Origin: JAVXGM01 sp036657395
GTDB lineage: Bacteria > Bacillota > Clostridia > Peptostreptococcales > Anaerovoracaceae
Assembly: GCA_036657395.1 (NCBI GenBank)
Contig: JAVXGM010000003.1
Location: 92,108 to 156,107 of the forward strand
Direction: 5' to 3'
DNA length: 64,000 nucleotides
Shown: positions 14,448 through 22,834 of the stretch, piece by piece
How positions within the stretch are numbered: position 1 is the stretch's first letter
How the letters are laid out: each line of letters opens with the position of its first letter
Program-made: the position numbers and the translations under genes
Notes under the pieces: model-generated
The model's input: only the letters and a program-made list of their open reading frames with translations
The model's database searches: none
What the model was told of the DNA's origin: nothing

Positions 14448-15245
14448 ATGTGGGAATTGTTATTCATTTCTGAAGAAAAATTTATAGATCATGTTCAATC
14501 AACTATTGAAAAATACGGCGAAAAACTACAGTCTTTCGATTTGAAAAGATTTAACAAAAACATTGTTGACCCTATCAAGCTAATTTTTGATAAGACTGTT
14601 TATGGGTCTTCATGGGCGGAAATTGTAAGCAGTGAAATATTTCGGCAAAGGGATAAATCCAACAATAATGACATAGGGTATTTTCATCAAAGGATATTTC
14701 AATACATAGAAAATTGCCAAGTCCCTAGCACAGGTTGGGATGTAATTTATACAAATGAAAAGGGCATTCCTATGGCTGATGGTAGTGTTGTAAAAACTGT
14801 TTATGTAGAAATGAAAAACAAGCACAATACAATGAATTCAGCATCGGCAGGCAAGACATTTATCAAAATGCAAAATCAGCTTTTACAGGATGATGATTGT
14901 GCCTGCTTCTTGGTGGAAGCCATTGCTCAGAAATCTCAAAACATCAAGTGGGAAACCACAGTGGACAAGCAAAAGGTTGGACATAAACTTATTCGTAGAG
15001 TCAGCCTTGACCAGTTCTATGCGCTAGTGACAGGACAAGAAGATGCTTTTTACCAAATGTGTATGGTTTTGCCGGAAACAATTCAAGCGGCTGTAAACAC
15101 CATGAATAGTGCGATTGTACCTAATGATACAGTTATGAATGGGCTTAAAAAGGTAGCTTCACAATACGGTGCAAAGAATGACGACTTGGCCATTGCTATG
15201 GCGGTTTATATGTTGGGGTTTGGCGGATATAAGGGGTTTAACTAA
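14448..15245 (+). CDS. Eco47II-family type II restriction endonuclease (predicted GGNCC)
   Basis: A 265-residue protein with the hallmarks of the Eco47II/Sau96I family: KRFNKNIVDPIKLIFD near residue 30, SSEIFRQRDKSNNNDIGYFHQ around 65, VPSTGWDVI, and YVEMKNKHNTMNSASAGKT near 130, where Glu and Lys fit a PD-(D/E)XK metal centre. It cuts, by homology, at GGNCC, and is paired with the upstream methylase with no intergenic base. The last 20 residues end in GFGGYKGFN. It closes the island; nothing mobile is seen beyond it. Confidence 0.88.
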   Translation: MWELLFISEEKFIDHVQSTIEKYGEKLQSFDLKRFNKNIVDPIKLIFDKTVYGSSWAEIVSSEIFRQRDKSNNNDIGYFHQRIFQYIENCQVPSTGWDVIYTNEKGIPMADGSVVKTVYVEMKNKHNTMNSASAGKTFIKMQNQLLQDDDCACFLVEAIAQKSQNIKWETTVDKQKVGHKLIRRVSLDQFYALVTGQEDAFYQMCMVLPETIQAAVNTMNSAIVPNDTVMNGLKKVASQYGAKNDDLAIAMAVYMLGFGGYKGFN

Positions 15246-15445
15246 ATATAGGTTTCTAAAACTTAGATATAACCCAATATTTGAAGTAAATTACATACGA
15301 TGATAAAATCGTGTATTTGGGATATAAAGCAATGTCTACATTAGGTGGAAAAATCAAAGATAAAATGCTAATTCCAAAAGGATCATTTATAAAGCTGATA
15401 AGATGTGTTAGAATATTTATCAGACAATAGCTAAAATAAGTAATC

Positions 15446-15477
15446 AGGTGAGAGAGAATACGCTCTCTGCCTTTTTT
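15446..15477 (+). terminator. Terminator-like hairpin just ahead of lemA
   Basis: AGG plus AGAGAG pairs with CTCTCT plus CCT around AATACG, followed by six Ts. It lies only 17 bases before the lemA start, so it either ends an upstream transcript or works as an attenuator in the lemA leader. Confidence 0.6.
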
Positions 15478-15493
15478 AGGAAGAAAAGGAGAT

Positions 15494-16054
15494 TTGAAAA
15501 TGCTTATAACTATAATTATAATTGTTGCACTTATTGTAATCATCGTCCTTTGGGCCATGTCAGTACAGCGCAAACTGGTAGTGTTAGATGAAAACATTAA
15601 CAATGCCATGAGTCAAATTGGCGTACAAATGTCAAGTCGTTTTGATGCATTGACCGCACTTTTAGATTTAACTAAGGGATATGCTGAGCATGAAAGCGAA
15701 ACTCTCATTGAAACTATTAAGTCAAGAAGAAGTGTTATTACTGCCGATTCAACTACAAAAGATGTTGCTAACCAAGAAAATGTTATTACGGAGGCTCTAG
15801 GGAAGATCTCAATGGTTGCCGAGCAGTATCCGGACTTAAAGGCTAATCAAAACTATATGCAAGCTATGGATGCTGTAGAAACCTTTGAAAATATGGTTCG
15901 TACTAGCAGGCTTGTTTTCAACGACTGCGTTACAAAATTAAACCGTACTATTCGTATGTTCCCAGCATCTATTATTGCAGGAATGTTAGGATTTAAACAA
16001 AGAGAATATTTGGAGACGGTAGAGGCAAAGGCTGATATGCCAAGTATGAAATGA
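15494..16054 (+). CDS. lemA: LemA family protein
   Basis: A 186-residue membrane-anchored protein: one N-terminal helix (about 3-19, Ile/Val-rich), then a long helical bundle beginning with the family signature VVLDENINNAMSQIGVQMSSRFDALTALLDLTKGYAEHE. LemA proteins are widespread, of uncertain molecular function, and usually encoded beside DUF2207 or TPM-domain proteins, as here. The start follows AAAGGAG. The next gene overlaps it by four bases (ATGA), so the two are translated together. Confidence 0.93.
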   Translation: MKMLITIIIIVALIVIIVLWAMSVQRKLVVLDENINNAMSQIGVQMSSRFDALTALLDLTKGYAEHESETLIETIKSRRSVITADSTTKDVANQENVITEALGKISMVAEQYPDLKANQNYMQAMDAVETFENMVRTSRLVFNDCVTKLNRTIRMFPASIIAGMLGFKQREYLETVEAKADMPSMK

Positions 16055-17748
16055 GGTTAAAGATGAAGAGAAGATTACATATTGCCATAGTTTGTCTTTT
16101 GATGCTATTTTCTTTTTCGGTTCCTGCCTTTGCGGCAAATCAAGTAAACAATATCGATATTAAGGCTGTGGTTAATAATGACGGTTCTATGGTTGTTACA
16201 CAGACTTGGAAGGGTAGCTTTGACGAAGGAACAGAAAACTTTATTCCAATGAAGGCGTCAGATTATCTTACCATAAGTGATTTAAAGGTTAAGGATCAAA
16301 ATGGTACCTATGAAACCTTGCCAGAATGGAATATAGATGCAGATCTTGAAGAAAAAGCAAACACCTGTGGAATTCTGGAGACAGATGAAGGATATGAAAT
16401 TTGCTTTGGCATTAGTGAATATGGCGACAACACCTATACTATAAAATACAAGCTTGATAATTTAGTAGGTGGATATACTGATATGGACGGTGTGAACTTT
16501 AAGTATGTTAATGATCAGATGACCACAACTCCTACAGATGTAACCTTGGATATTAGCCTTGCGGACGGCACACCACTAACAGACGATATAGCTGATATTT
16601 GGGCATTTGGATTTGAAGGAGATGTGAAATTTAATGATGGTAGCATTAAGGCTTCAACTAAAAAGCCAATAGAGGAAGAAAATCATGTTACGGTAATGTT
16701 TGGCATCAAGAAAGGCGTGTTGTCACCTGCTAGAACTGAAGATACCAGCTTTGAAACTGTTAAGGAGGCAGCATTTGAGGGGAGTGACTACGATACTGAA
16801 GATGGAGGATTGTCTACCTTTGCTGCAGGGGTTATAGTTGCGCTAATTATTTTAATTCCTATGGTTGTAATGTTTTTCGTCAGAAAGCTTAAGAAGAAAA
16901 GAAAACGTGCAAAGCTTAATAAATTTTCTGATCAGTTTGGGTATTTCAGAGATCTTCCAAATGATGGGAACACAAATGCCACTTATGCACTGGGTAGATT
17001 GTTTGATGTTTGCAAAGACGGTGCTATTTTGTCCACTGGAATGCTTAGACTTATTGACTTAAGGTGTCTAGAGCCTATGACCGAAGACGAAGTAGGCTTT
17101 ATGGGTAAAACCAAAGAAGTGGTTAACCTTAAAATGTTAGAAACTCATCATGGTGATATGAATGAGTACGATGAGTATTTGTATACCGTTTTAGAAGGTG
17201 CAGCTGGTTCTGATGGAATTTTACAGTCTAACGAATTAGAAGAATTTGCAGAGGAAAACGATCACCTTCTCAGAAATTACATTAATAAATGTGATTCTCA
17301 GGGAAGAGCTTATTTAGATGAAAAAGATTGTTTGAATCGACCGGATATACCATCTAAGCTAAAATACTTGACCCAAAGTGGCAAAAAAGAGCTAGGAGAG
17401 TTAATGGGCTTTAAAAAATACTTAGAAGAGTTTTCATTAATTGCTGAGCGTTCGGTTAAAGAGATACCTATTTGGAAGGAAATGCTTTCTTACGCCATGC
17501 TTTTTGGCATTGCAGATAAGGTGGCAGAACAGATGAAGGAACTTTATCCAAATATGGCAGTAGAAGTTACAAATTATAATAATAGTCTTTACACTGCATA
17601 TTCTTATCAATATTTACTTTACAAAAACATGAGAAGATCAGAAGAAAGACGTGAGCAAGAAGAGCGTAGCTCTGGCGGAGGCGGTTTCTCCTCACTTGGA
17701 GGCGGAGGCGGTTCTATAGGTGGTGGCTCTGGCGGAGGCTCAAGATAA
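16051..17748 (+). CDS. DUF2207 membrane protein
   Basis: A 565-residue protein with a signal peptide (about 1-29, ending PAFAA), an extracellular beta-rich DUF2207-type region (about 30-240, starting VNNIDIKAVVNNDGSMVVTQTW), a transmembrane helix near 258-278 followed by a Lys/Arg-rich stop-transfer, a cytosolic helical region, and a Gly/Ser-rich tail (SSGGGGFSSLGGGGGSIG) typical of this family. Only one central helix is obvious where many homologues have two or more. It forms an operon with LemA and the two genes behind it. The molecular role is unknown; an envelope stress role is often guessed. Confidence 0.88.
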   Translation: MRLKMKRRLHIAIVCLLMLFSFSVPAFAANQVNNIDIKAVVNNDGSMVVTQTWKGSFDEGTENFIPMKASDYLTISDLKVKDQNGTYETLPEWNIDADLEEKANTCGILETDEGYEICFGISEYGDNTYTIKYKLDNLVGGYTDMDGVNFKYVNDQMTTTPTDVTLDISLADGTPLTDDIADIWAFGFEGDVKFNDGSIKASTKKPIEEENHVTVMFGIKKGVLSPARTEDTSFETVKEAAFEGSDYDTEDGGLSTFAAGVIVALIILIPMVVMFFVRKLKKKRKRAKLNKFSDQFGYFRDLPNDGNTNATYALGRLFDVCKDGAILSTGMLRLIDLRCLEPMTEDEVGFMGKTKEVVNLKMLETHHGDMNEYDEYLYTVLEGAAGSDGILQSNELEEFAEENDHLLRNYINKCDSQGRAYLDEKDCLNRPDIPSKLKYLTQSGKKELGELMGFKKYLEEFSLIAERSVKEIPIWKEMLSYAMLFGIADKVAEQMKELYPNMAVEVTNYNNSLYTAYSYQYLLYKNMRRSEERREQEERSSGGGGFSSLGGGGGSIGGGSGGGSR

Positions 17749-17796
17749 AACATAAAATAAGACAAGTAATATTACAAAAATTAGGAGGATACTATT

Positions 17797-18687
17797 ATGG
17801 GACTATTTTCAAATAAATCCCCTTGTCCTGTTTGCGGTGGCAAAGTTTCAGGGCTGCTACCGTGGAAGGTGGAGGGAGAACCTGTTTGTGGCAAATGCCA
17901 CGATAAAGTTGACCTACCAGATGATATGGAAAAAAGTATAACTATTGAAGAGCTAAAAGAGTATATGGTTTTTTATGAGGAAAATCAGGTGCTAAAAGAC
18001 AAGTTTGTTGTTTCTGAATTGCTAAAGTTTGGTTTTTGGAACAAAAAAATGGTGGTTGACTATGAGAACAATATGTTCTGCATGAATAAAGTACCAGACA
18101 AGACAATATTTGAAGGGTCACTGCTACAATCCTTTACTATAAAAGAAGGCAGAGAACTTCTTTTTAAAGGCTCCCAAGAAGGGCTTACCCGCTATGAAAG
18201 TACAGTCCCTAAACGTGTAGAGGAACAGAGAGAATATATTAGTAAAGCAGTGAGGAGTAAGAGATTTAAGAATACCTTAGATGTTTTAAGTGACCGTGAT
18301 AATAGGAATACTGTTTATGATGACATACGTGTTCCAACGCCATTTGAAGACTTTGATATCAGATTAAATTTAGATCACCCATATTGGGGCGTATATGAAT
18401 GGGATATGGCAGGGCCTACTTTTTCAAATGAATACCCTGATGTTGATGATTATTTGAGAGAATATGAAGATGACGTTGAGGAACTAGAAAAACTGGCAAA
18501 GACATTAATGAAGCTAGCATTTCCAGATGCAGAGGAAACCACTGTGGAGGCACAGTCAAGGGGTGGCAGTGATAAAAGCGGCGGGGATAGTATTGGAGAA
18601 ATTAAAAAATACAAAGCCCTTATGGAAGATGGAACTATTACAAAAGAAGAATTCCAAGCAAAGAAAAAAGAACTACTAGGAATTTAA
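17797..18687 (+). CDS. Zinc-ribbon and SHOCT-domain protein
   Basis: A 296-residue soluble protein. The N-terminus has a four-cysteine zinc ribbon (CPVCGG at residues 9-14, CGKCHD about 20 residues later) like DUF4428. A central region of unknown fold (about 50-230) is rich in aromatic and acidic residues. The C-terminus is a SHOCT-type helical hairpin (GEIKKYKALMEDGTITKEEF), a short oligomerization motif. It lies 48 bases after the DUF2207 gene behind TTAGGAGGATAC, so it is likely part of the same operon. Function is not known. Confidence 0.8.
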   Translation: MGLFSNKSPCPVCGGKVSGLLPWKVEGEPVCGKCHDKVDLPDDMEKSITIEELKEYMVFYEENQVLKDKFVVSELLKFGFWNKKMVVDYENNMFCMNKVPDKTIFEGSLLQSFTIKEGRELLFKGSQEGLTRYESTVPKRVEEQREYISKAVRSKRFKNTLDVLSDRDNRNTVYDDIRVPTPFEDFDIRLNLDHPYWGVYEWDMAGPTFSNEYPDVDDYLREYEDDVEELEKLAKTLMKLAFPDAEETTVEAQSRGGSDKSGGDSIGEIKKYKALMEDGTITKEEFQAKKKELLGI

Positions 18688-18715
18688 ATACGTTACTAAT
18701 ATAAAAGAGGGATCA

Positions 18716-19207
18716 ATGAAAATACAATTTGAGAATAAATATTACAAGACCTACGAAATGATGTCTGAATATGTGAATAAGATCCTTTGCAAAACTATAA
18801 TAAAAATGGGGACTGTTTTTTCAATTGTGGCGATTATTATGGTGACAGTCACTGGAATTAGTCAGGATTACGTGTTGATGGCAGTCTTTGGTGTATGCCT
18901 AATTTTATTTGCATTTTCCACAATAGTGGCACCACGTATTATTTTAAATCAGCTAATTGAAAGTGATCAGCGAATGCACAAGGGAGAGAGCCTTGAAACT
19001 GTAGTTCAGTTTGGAGATGATATTTCCATCACCAAGGGTTCCAGTTCTTCCAAGGCAGAGTATTCACAAATAATTAAAGTCCATTACTTAAAAAAATCTT
19101 GGGTGATAATGTTTGGTAAGAGCAATGGGATTATGCTTAGCCCCGACCACTTTACAATAGGTGAAACCCAAGATTTTAAAAAGTTTATTAAAGAAAAATC
19201 TATTTAG
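18716..19207 (+). CDS. YcxB-like membrane protein
   Basis: A 163-residue protein with two membrane helices (about 30-52 and 58-80) and a C-terminal soluble beta domain (VVQFGDDISITKG, YSQIIKVHYLKKSWVIMFGKSNGIMLS) resembling the YcxB C-terminal family. It is the last gene of the LemA cluster, 28 bases after the SHOCT gene. Its last 8 bases overlap the convergent sulfite-reductase-like gene. Confidence 0.7.
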   Translation: MKIQFENKYYKTYEMMSEYVNKILCKTIIKMGTVFSIVAIIMVTVTGISQDYVLMAVFGVCLILFAFSTIVAPRIILNQLIESDQRMHKGESLETVVQFGDDISITKGSSSSKAEYSQIIKVHYLKKSWVIMFGKSNGIMLSPDHFTIGETQDFKKFIKEKSI

Positions 19208-20081
19208 TCCAAAGAGCTGTTTCAAGAACGTCTATGCCTAAGCGATCAATCGTTGAGCCAAGACGTTCTTTTTCATATCCATTTTCTTTAAACCAAAGTA
19301 ATGTTTTCTCTAAAAGAGGATAGACCTGATTTTTTTCTACTAGGCGTGAAAGAGGAGTGCCTACTCTAGTATGTTTGCCCCATGTGCCCCCCACAAAAAT
19401 CTGGTACTGGATGTGATCGTGATGAGCAACAGCTTTGAAAGGACACTTCCCGGTGCAAACTCCACAGGTTATGCACAGATTCTCATCAATTTTAAGCTTA
19501 CCTTCCACAAGCTTTGCAGCCTTTACAGGACAGGAACTTTCCACTAGACAGCTTTTGCAGCCTTTACAGTCAGAATAAGTATATTCTGGGGCACAGCGAC
19601 CTTCAATTCCAAAATCGTTTAGGCTAGGCTTCATACAGCTATTAGGACAACCGCCGATTGCAATTTTGAATTTGTGGGGAAGGCTTACAGTTGACCAACC
19701 AAGATAATATTTATTGTAAATTTCCTTGGCCATCTGCTGGGTATCAAAGTTCCCATATATGCAGGTGGTTCCTTTGCAAGCAGCCACAGGGCGAATTTTC
19801 GCCCCAGTACCACCAAAGCTTAGATTGTTGGAAGCTGCGTATGCTACAGCCTCAGGAATTTTATCATACGGAATACCTACGATTTCAGCGGCAAGGCGAG
19901 TAGTAAATGCTATTTTTCCATTTCCGTAAATCTTAGCAATCTCGGCCACAACGGATAAATCTTCGGCGGAAAACACACAACCTTCCGGCACTATACGGCC
20001 TGAAAAACATTCAGTATTACGATTAATCAAAAATCCCATTCCTTTAACACGTTTAATGTCTTCTTTTCTTAATTTTCCCAT
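19200..20081 (-). CDS. Sulfite/nitrite reductase-like siroheme Fe-S protein (AsrC-like)
   Basis: A 293-residue protein with the siroheme/4Fe-4S half-domain: Cys102 and Cys107 (CKGTTC), Cys145 and Cys149 (GGCPNSC). Two ferredoxin-type clusters follow: Cys172/175/178/184 and Cys203/206/209/213 (CITCGVCTGKCPF). This order matches AsrC, the catalytic subunit of anaerobic sulfite reductase, but no asrA or asrB adjoins. It may serve with another electron donor or reduce something else. Single-subunit versions are common in Clostridia. The start follows AAGGAG (AGTATAATCG after it). It is transcribed alone. Confidence 0.82.
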   Translation of the reverse strand: MGKLRKEDIKRVKGMGFLINRNTECFSGRIVPEGCVFSAEDLSVVAEIAKIYGNGKIAFTTRLAAEIVGIPYDKIPEAVAYAASNNLSFGGTGAKIRPVAACKGTTCIYGNFDTQQMAKEIYNKYYLGWSTVSLPHKFKIAIGGCPNSCMKPSLNDFGIEGRCAPEYTYSDCKGCKSCLVESSCPVKAAKLVEGKLKIDENLCITCGVCTGKCPFKAVAHHDHIQYQIFVGGTWGKHTRVGTPLSRLVEKNQVYPLLEKTLLWFKENGYEKERLGSTIDRLGIDVLETALWTK

Positions 20082-20247
20082 CGATTATACTCCTTTACTT
20101 CTTTAATATATTACCCATAGTGTATCTTAAAATTTAATATATCACAAGGATAAAAATATTAGCTATTCTCTTCCACAGTTTTTGCAGAGTGTAAGGCATA
20201 CACGGATATGAATTAATACAATGAAAAAAAGATAGCTATTAAGTCAC

Positions 20248-20260
20248 TTGTACTGTACAA
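20248..20260. promoter_or_regulatory. Palindrome ahead of the DEAD-box helicase gene
   Basis: TTGTAC and GTACAA flank a single T, nested in weaker CACTT/AAGTG symmetry, 82 bases before the helicase start. It may be an operator or leader hairpin. The rest of 20082-20341 shows only AT-rich promoter-like sequence. Confidence 0.3.
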
Positions 20261-20341
20261 TGAAGTGTTGGTTAAAACCGTAAATACAATGGTGCCAAAC
20301 AGCAGTGAATATAAATATAGAAAAAACAAAAGGAGAAATGA

Positions 20342-21700
20342 ATGAAATTTGCAGAACTAAATATTACACCTCCCATATTAAGGGCATTAAAAGAGGAAGG
20401 ATATAAAGAAGCCACCCCAATACAGGAATCAATTCCTATGGTTTTAGAGGGAAATGATCTTTTAGGATGTGCTCAAACGGGAACAGGAAAGACAGCGGCA
20501 TTTGCAGTGCCTATCTTGCAAAGATTAGATGACTTTGAAGGAGTTGGGAAGAGAAACAGCCCTATCAGAGCTTTGGTAATCACACCAACTAGAGAGCTTG
20601 CATCACAAATTTATGATAGCTTTCGCACATATGGCAAATACACTAGATTAAGAAGTTGTGTAATTTTTGGAGGGGTTTCACAGAAGCCACAGGCGGAAAA
20701 ATTAAAAAAAGGCGTAGATATTCTTATTGCAACACCTGGACGACTAAAGGATTTGGTCAATCAGCGTATTGTCAATATTAAGCATATAGAGATGTTTGTC
20801 TTAGATGAAGCAGACAGAATGTTAGATATGGGTTTTGTCCATGATGTAAAAAAAATCATTACAATGATTCCAGAGGACAAGCAGACCTTGCTATTTTCAG
20901 CAACCATGCCACCAGAAGTGGAGCAGATTGCAAACAAATTGCTTCATAATCCAATAAAAGTAGAAGTAACACCAGAATCATCTACGGTGGATCGTATTGA
21001 GCAATATTTATATTATGTAGATAAAGCCAATAAGAAGAATTTGCTACTTCACCTTTTGAAAGATGATAAAATAAAGAATGTTCTAGTATTTACAAGAACA
21101 AAGCATGGGGCAAATAAAGTTGTAGATCAGCTTGTAAAGGCCAATATAAAGGCAACCGCCATTCACGGGGACAAATCTCAAGGGGCAAGACAGCGAGCTT
21201 TAAAATCATTTAAGGATGGACTTGTTCGTGTGCTAGTGGCAACAGACATTGCAGCAAGAGGTATTGATATTGATGAATTATCCCATGTAATCAATTTTGA
21301 TCTGCCAGAGGTGCCAGAGGCATATGTTCACAGAATTGGTAGAACAGGTAGAGCAGGACGTGAAGGCATTGCAATTGCATTTTGTGACTTTGATGAAAAA
21401 CCGTTAATGGCGGAGATAGAAAAGACAATCGGCAAAGAAGTAGAGGTTATTGATGACCATCCATTCCCATTATTGAACAATTTCCCAAGAGAGAAGAAGA
21501 CAAGGCTTAGAGTTAAGCGAACTCAGCCAAGTGAGAATAAAAGACATTCACAGGACAATCAGAAATCCTCTGGAGATAAGAGCCGAAAGTCCAGCGAAAA
21601 CAAACGATATGCAGCAGACAGAAAGCGCAAATCCAATGAGGAAAAACGGTATTCTGGAGATAGAAAACGCAAGTCAAACAACAAAGATAGATCAAAATAA
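20342..21700 (+). CDS. DEAD-box ATP-dependent RNA helicase
   Basis: A 452-residue helicase that remodels RNA during ribosome assembly or decay. It shows the Q motif (ATPIQESIP), motif I AQTGTGKT (about 47-54), Ia PTRELASQ, II LDEADRMLDMG, III SATMP, V ATDIAARGIDI and VI HRIGRTGRAGR. From about residue 385 the tail is a strongly basic, Ser/Arg/Lys-rich repeat (KRKSNE-, KRYSGDRKRKS-type units), as in RhlE/CshA-like proteins, for general RNA binding. It is preceded by a 260-base leader region, long for this genome, which is usual for cold-regulated helicases. Confidence 0.94.
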   Translation: MKFAELNITPPILRALKEEGYKEATPIQESIPMVLEGNDLLGCAQTGTGKTAAFAVPILQRLDDFEGVGKRNSPIRALVITPTRELASQIYDSFRTYGKYTRLRSCVIFGGVSQKPQAEKLKKGVDILIATPGRLKDLVNQRIVNIKHIEMFVLDEADRMLDMGFVHDVKKIITMIPEDKQTLLFSATMPPEVEQIANKLLHNPIKVEVTPESSTVDRIEQYLYYVDKANKKNLLLHLLKDDKIKNVLVFTRTKHGANKVVDQLVKANIKATAIHGDKSQGARQRALKSFKDGLVRVLVATDIAARGIDIDELSHVINFDLPEVPEAYVHRIGRTGRAGREGIAIAFCDFDEKPLMAEIEKTIGKEVEVIDDHPFPLLNNFPREKKTRLRVKRTQPSENKRHSQDNQKSSGDKSRKSSENKRYAADRKRKSNEEKRYSGDRKRKSNNKDRSK

Positions 21701-21717
21701 AAATCTAATATAAGCTA

Positions 21718-21840
21718 TCACCTATAGACACAATATTTATCCCCTCCACTCTGTTTTGCCTCGTAAAGAGCGATATCGCTTTCATGTATGAGAAGATTCA
21801 GGTTAGCTGGAGGGGCTTTTAATTTCACATGAATGCCTCT
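21718..21840 (-). pseudogene. C-terminal remnant of a GGDEF diguanylate cyclase
   Basis: On the minus strand a 40-codon frame reads LLIHESDIALYEAKQSGGDK and then YCVYR before a stop. This is the universally conserved last segment of GGDEF domains (ADxALYxAKxxGRNxY). A TAA sits upstream at 21841-21843, and no GGDEF motif or start exists, so nearly all of the gene has been lost. It points to loss of a c-di-GMP synthase at this site. Confidence 0.75.
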
Positions 21841-21911
21841 TTATATTTACTATACATAGGTGGGAGGATAGAAACAAGTGGTATACTAATTAAATGGAAG
21901 GAGCAAAGAAA

Positions 21912-22709
21912 ATGAAACAATTTATTGAATTTAAAAATCAAGTTTGCGTTGTGACCGGGGCTGGAAGTCCGACTGGAATTGGATTTCAAACGGCAGCTCT
22001 CCTAGGCCAACTTGGAGGTACCATAATTTTGGTGTCCACAACAGATAGAATTTATCAAAGGGCTGCGGAGCTCAAAGCCCAAGGCATTAATGCAAAAGGG
22101 TATATTGCAAATCTCATGGATAGAAAGCAAGTAGGAAAATTGATTGAGAATATTATTGAAGAATTTAACCAGATTGATGTCTTAATGAACAATGCAGGTA
22201 TGATTCAAGTGGGAATGGAAGAAGACTTTGCCACTTTTGCAAAAGTCACAGATGAAAGCTGGGATGACTCCATTGACAGAAATTTGAATATAACCTTTAA
22301 CGTAACCAAAAGGGTATTACCATACATGATACAGAAAAAGTATGGGAGAATTGTAAATACTTCTTCTGTAACAGGACCCATAGTGAGCAACCCGGGAGAA
22401 GCGGCATATAGTGCAGCAAAAGCCGCCATTGTAGGAATGAGCAAATCTTTATCCATTGAAGTTGCTAAGGATAATATTATGGTGAATTGCGTCTTGCCAG
22501 GCTGGATTGCTACAGCAAGCCAAACTGAAAGTGAGGCGGTGGGAGGTGAAAATACTCCAGCTGGCAGAGGTGGAGATGCTGAAGAAGTGGCAAGTTTAAA
22601 CGTTTTTCTTGCATCCAAGAGGGCATCTTATATTACGGGGCAGGCAATCACTGTTGACGGTGGAAACACCATTCAAGAGTACAAAGGTCCAAAGGAGTCG
22701 TACTATTAA
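21912..22709 (+). CDS. Short-chain dehydrogenase/reductase (SDR)
   Basis: A 265-residue classical SDR using NAD(P)H. It shows the Rossmann motif CVVTGAGSPTGIGFQTA (TGxxxGxG-like), NNAG (about residue 95), catalytic Ser in TSSVTGPIVS, and YSAAKAAIVG with Tyr and Lys. The tail has the VDGG motif (AITVDGGNTIQEY). The ATG at 21912 follows GGAAGGAG at good spacing; the ATG at 21894 would place that site inside the gene. Substrate is unknown; FabG-like and secondary-alcohol roles are equally possible. No neighbours suggest a pathway. Confidence 0.88.
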   Translation: MKQFIEFKNQVCVVTGAGSPTGIGFQTAALLGQLGGTIILVSTTDRIYQRAAELKAQGINAKGYIANLMDRKQVGKLIENIIEEFNQIDVLMNNAGMIQVGMEEDFATFAKVTDESWDDSIDRNLNITFNVTKRVLPYMIQKKYGRIVNTSSVTGPIVSNPGEAAYSAAKAAIVGMSKSLSIEVAKDNIMVNCVLPGWIATASQTESEAVGGENTPAGRGGDAEEVASLNVFLASKRASYITGQAITVDGGNTIQEYKGPKESYY

Positions 22710-22764
22710 ATGGAATGCAGCCAAAGGATAAACCCACAATTGTCAGAAGATTAGAAATAAAATG

Positions 22765-22793
22765 TTGAATAAAGATATCCCCAGTCATATAAT
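22765..22793 (+). promoter_or_regulatory. Promoter of the M28 peptidase gene
   Basis: TTGAAT (22765-22770) and TATAAT (22788-22793) are separated by exactly 17 bases, 41 bases ahead of the ATG. Confidence 0.7.
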
Positions 22794-22834
22794 AAGAGTA
22801 ACGGTAAACCTAAAGTAATGAGGAGGAAAAAACC

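Noticed and set aside
5024..15245. Integrase or recombinase in the island
   Set aside because: No protein shows the tyrosine-recombinase R-H-R-Y pattern or a serine-resolvase N-terminus.
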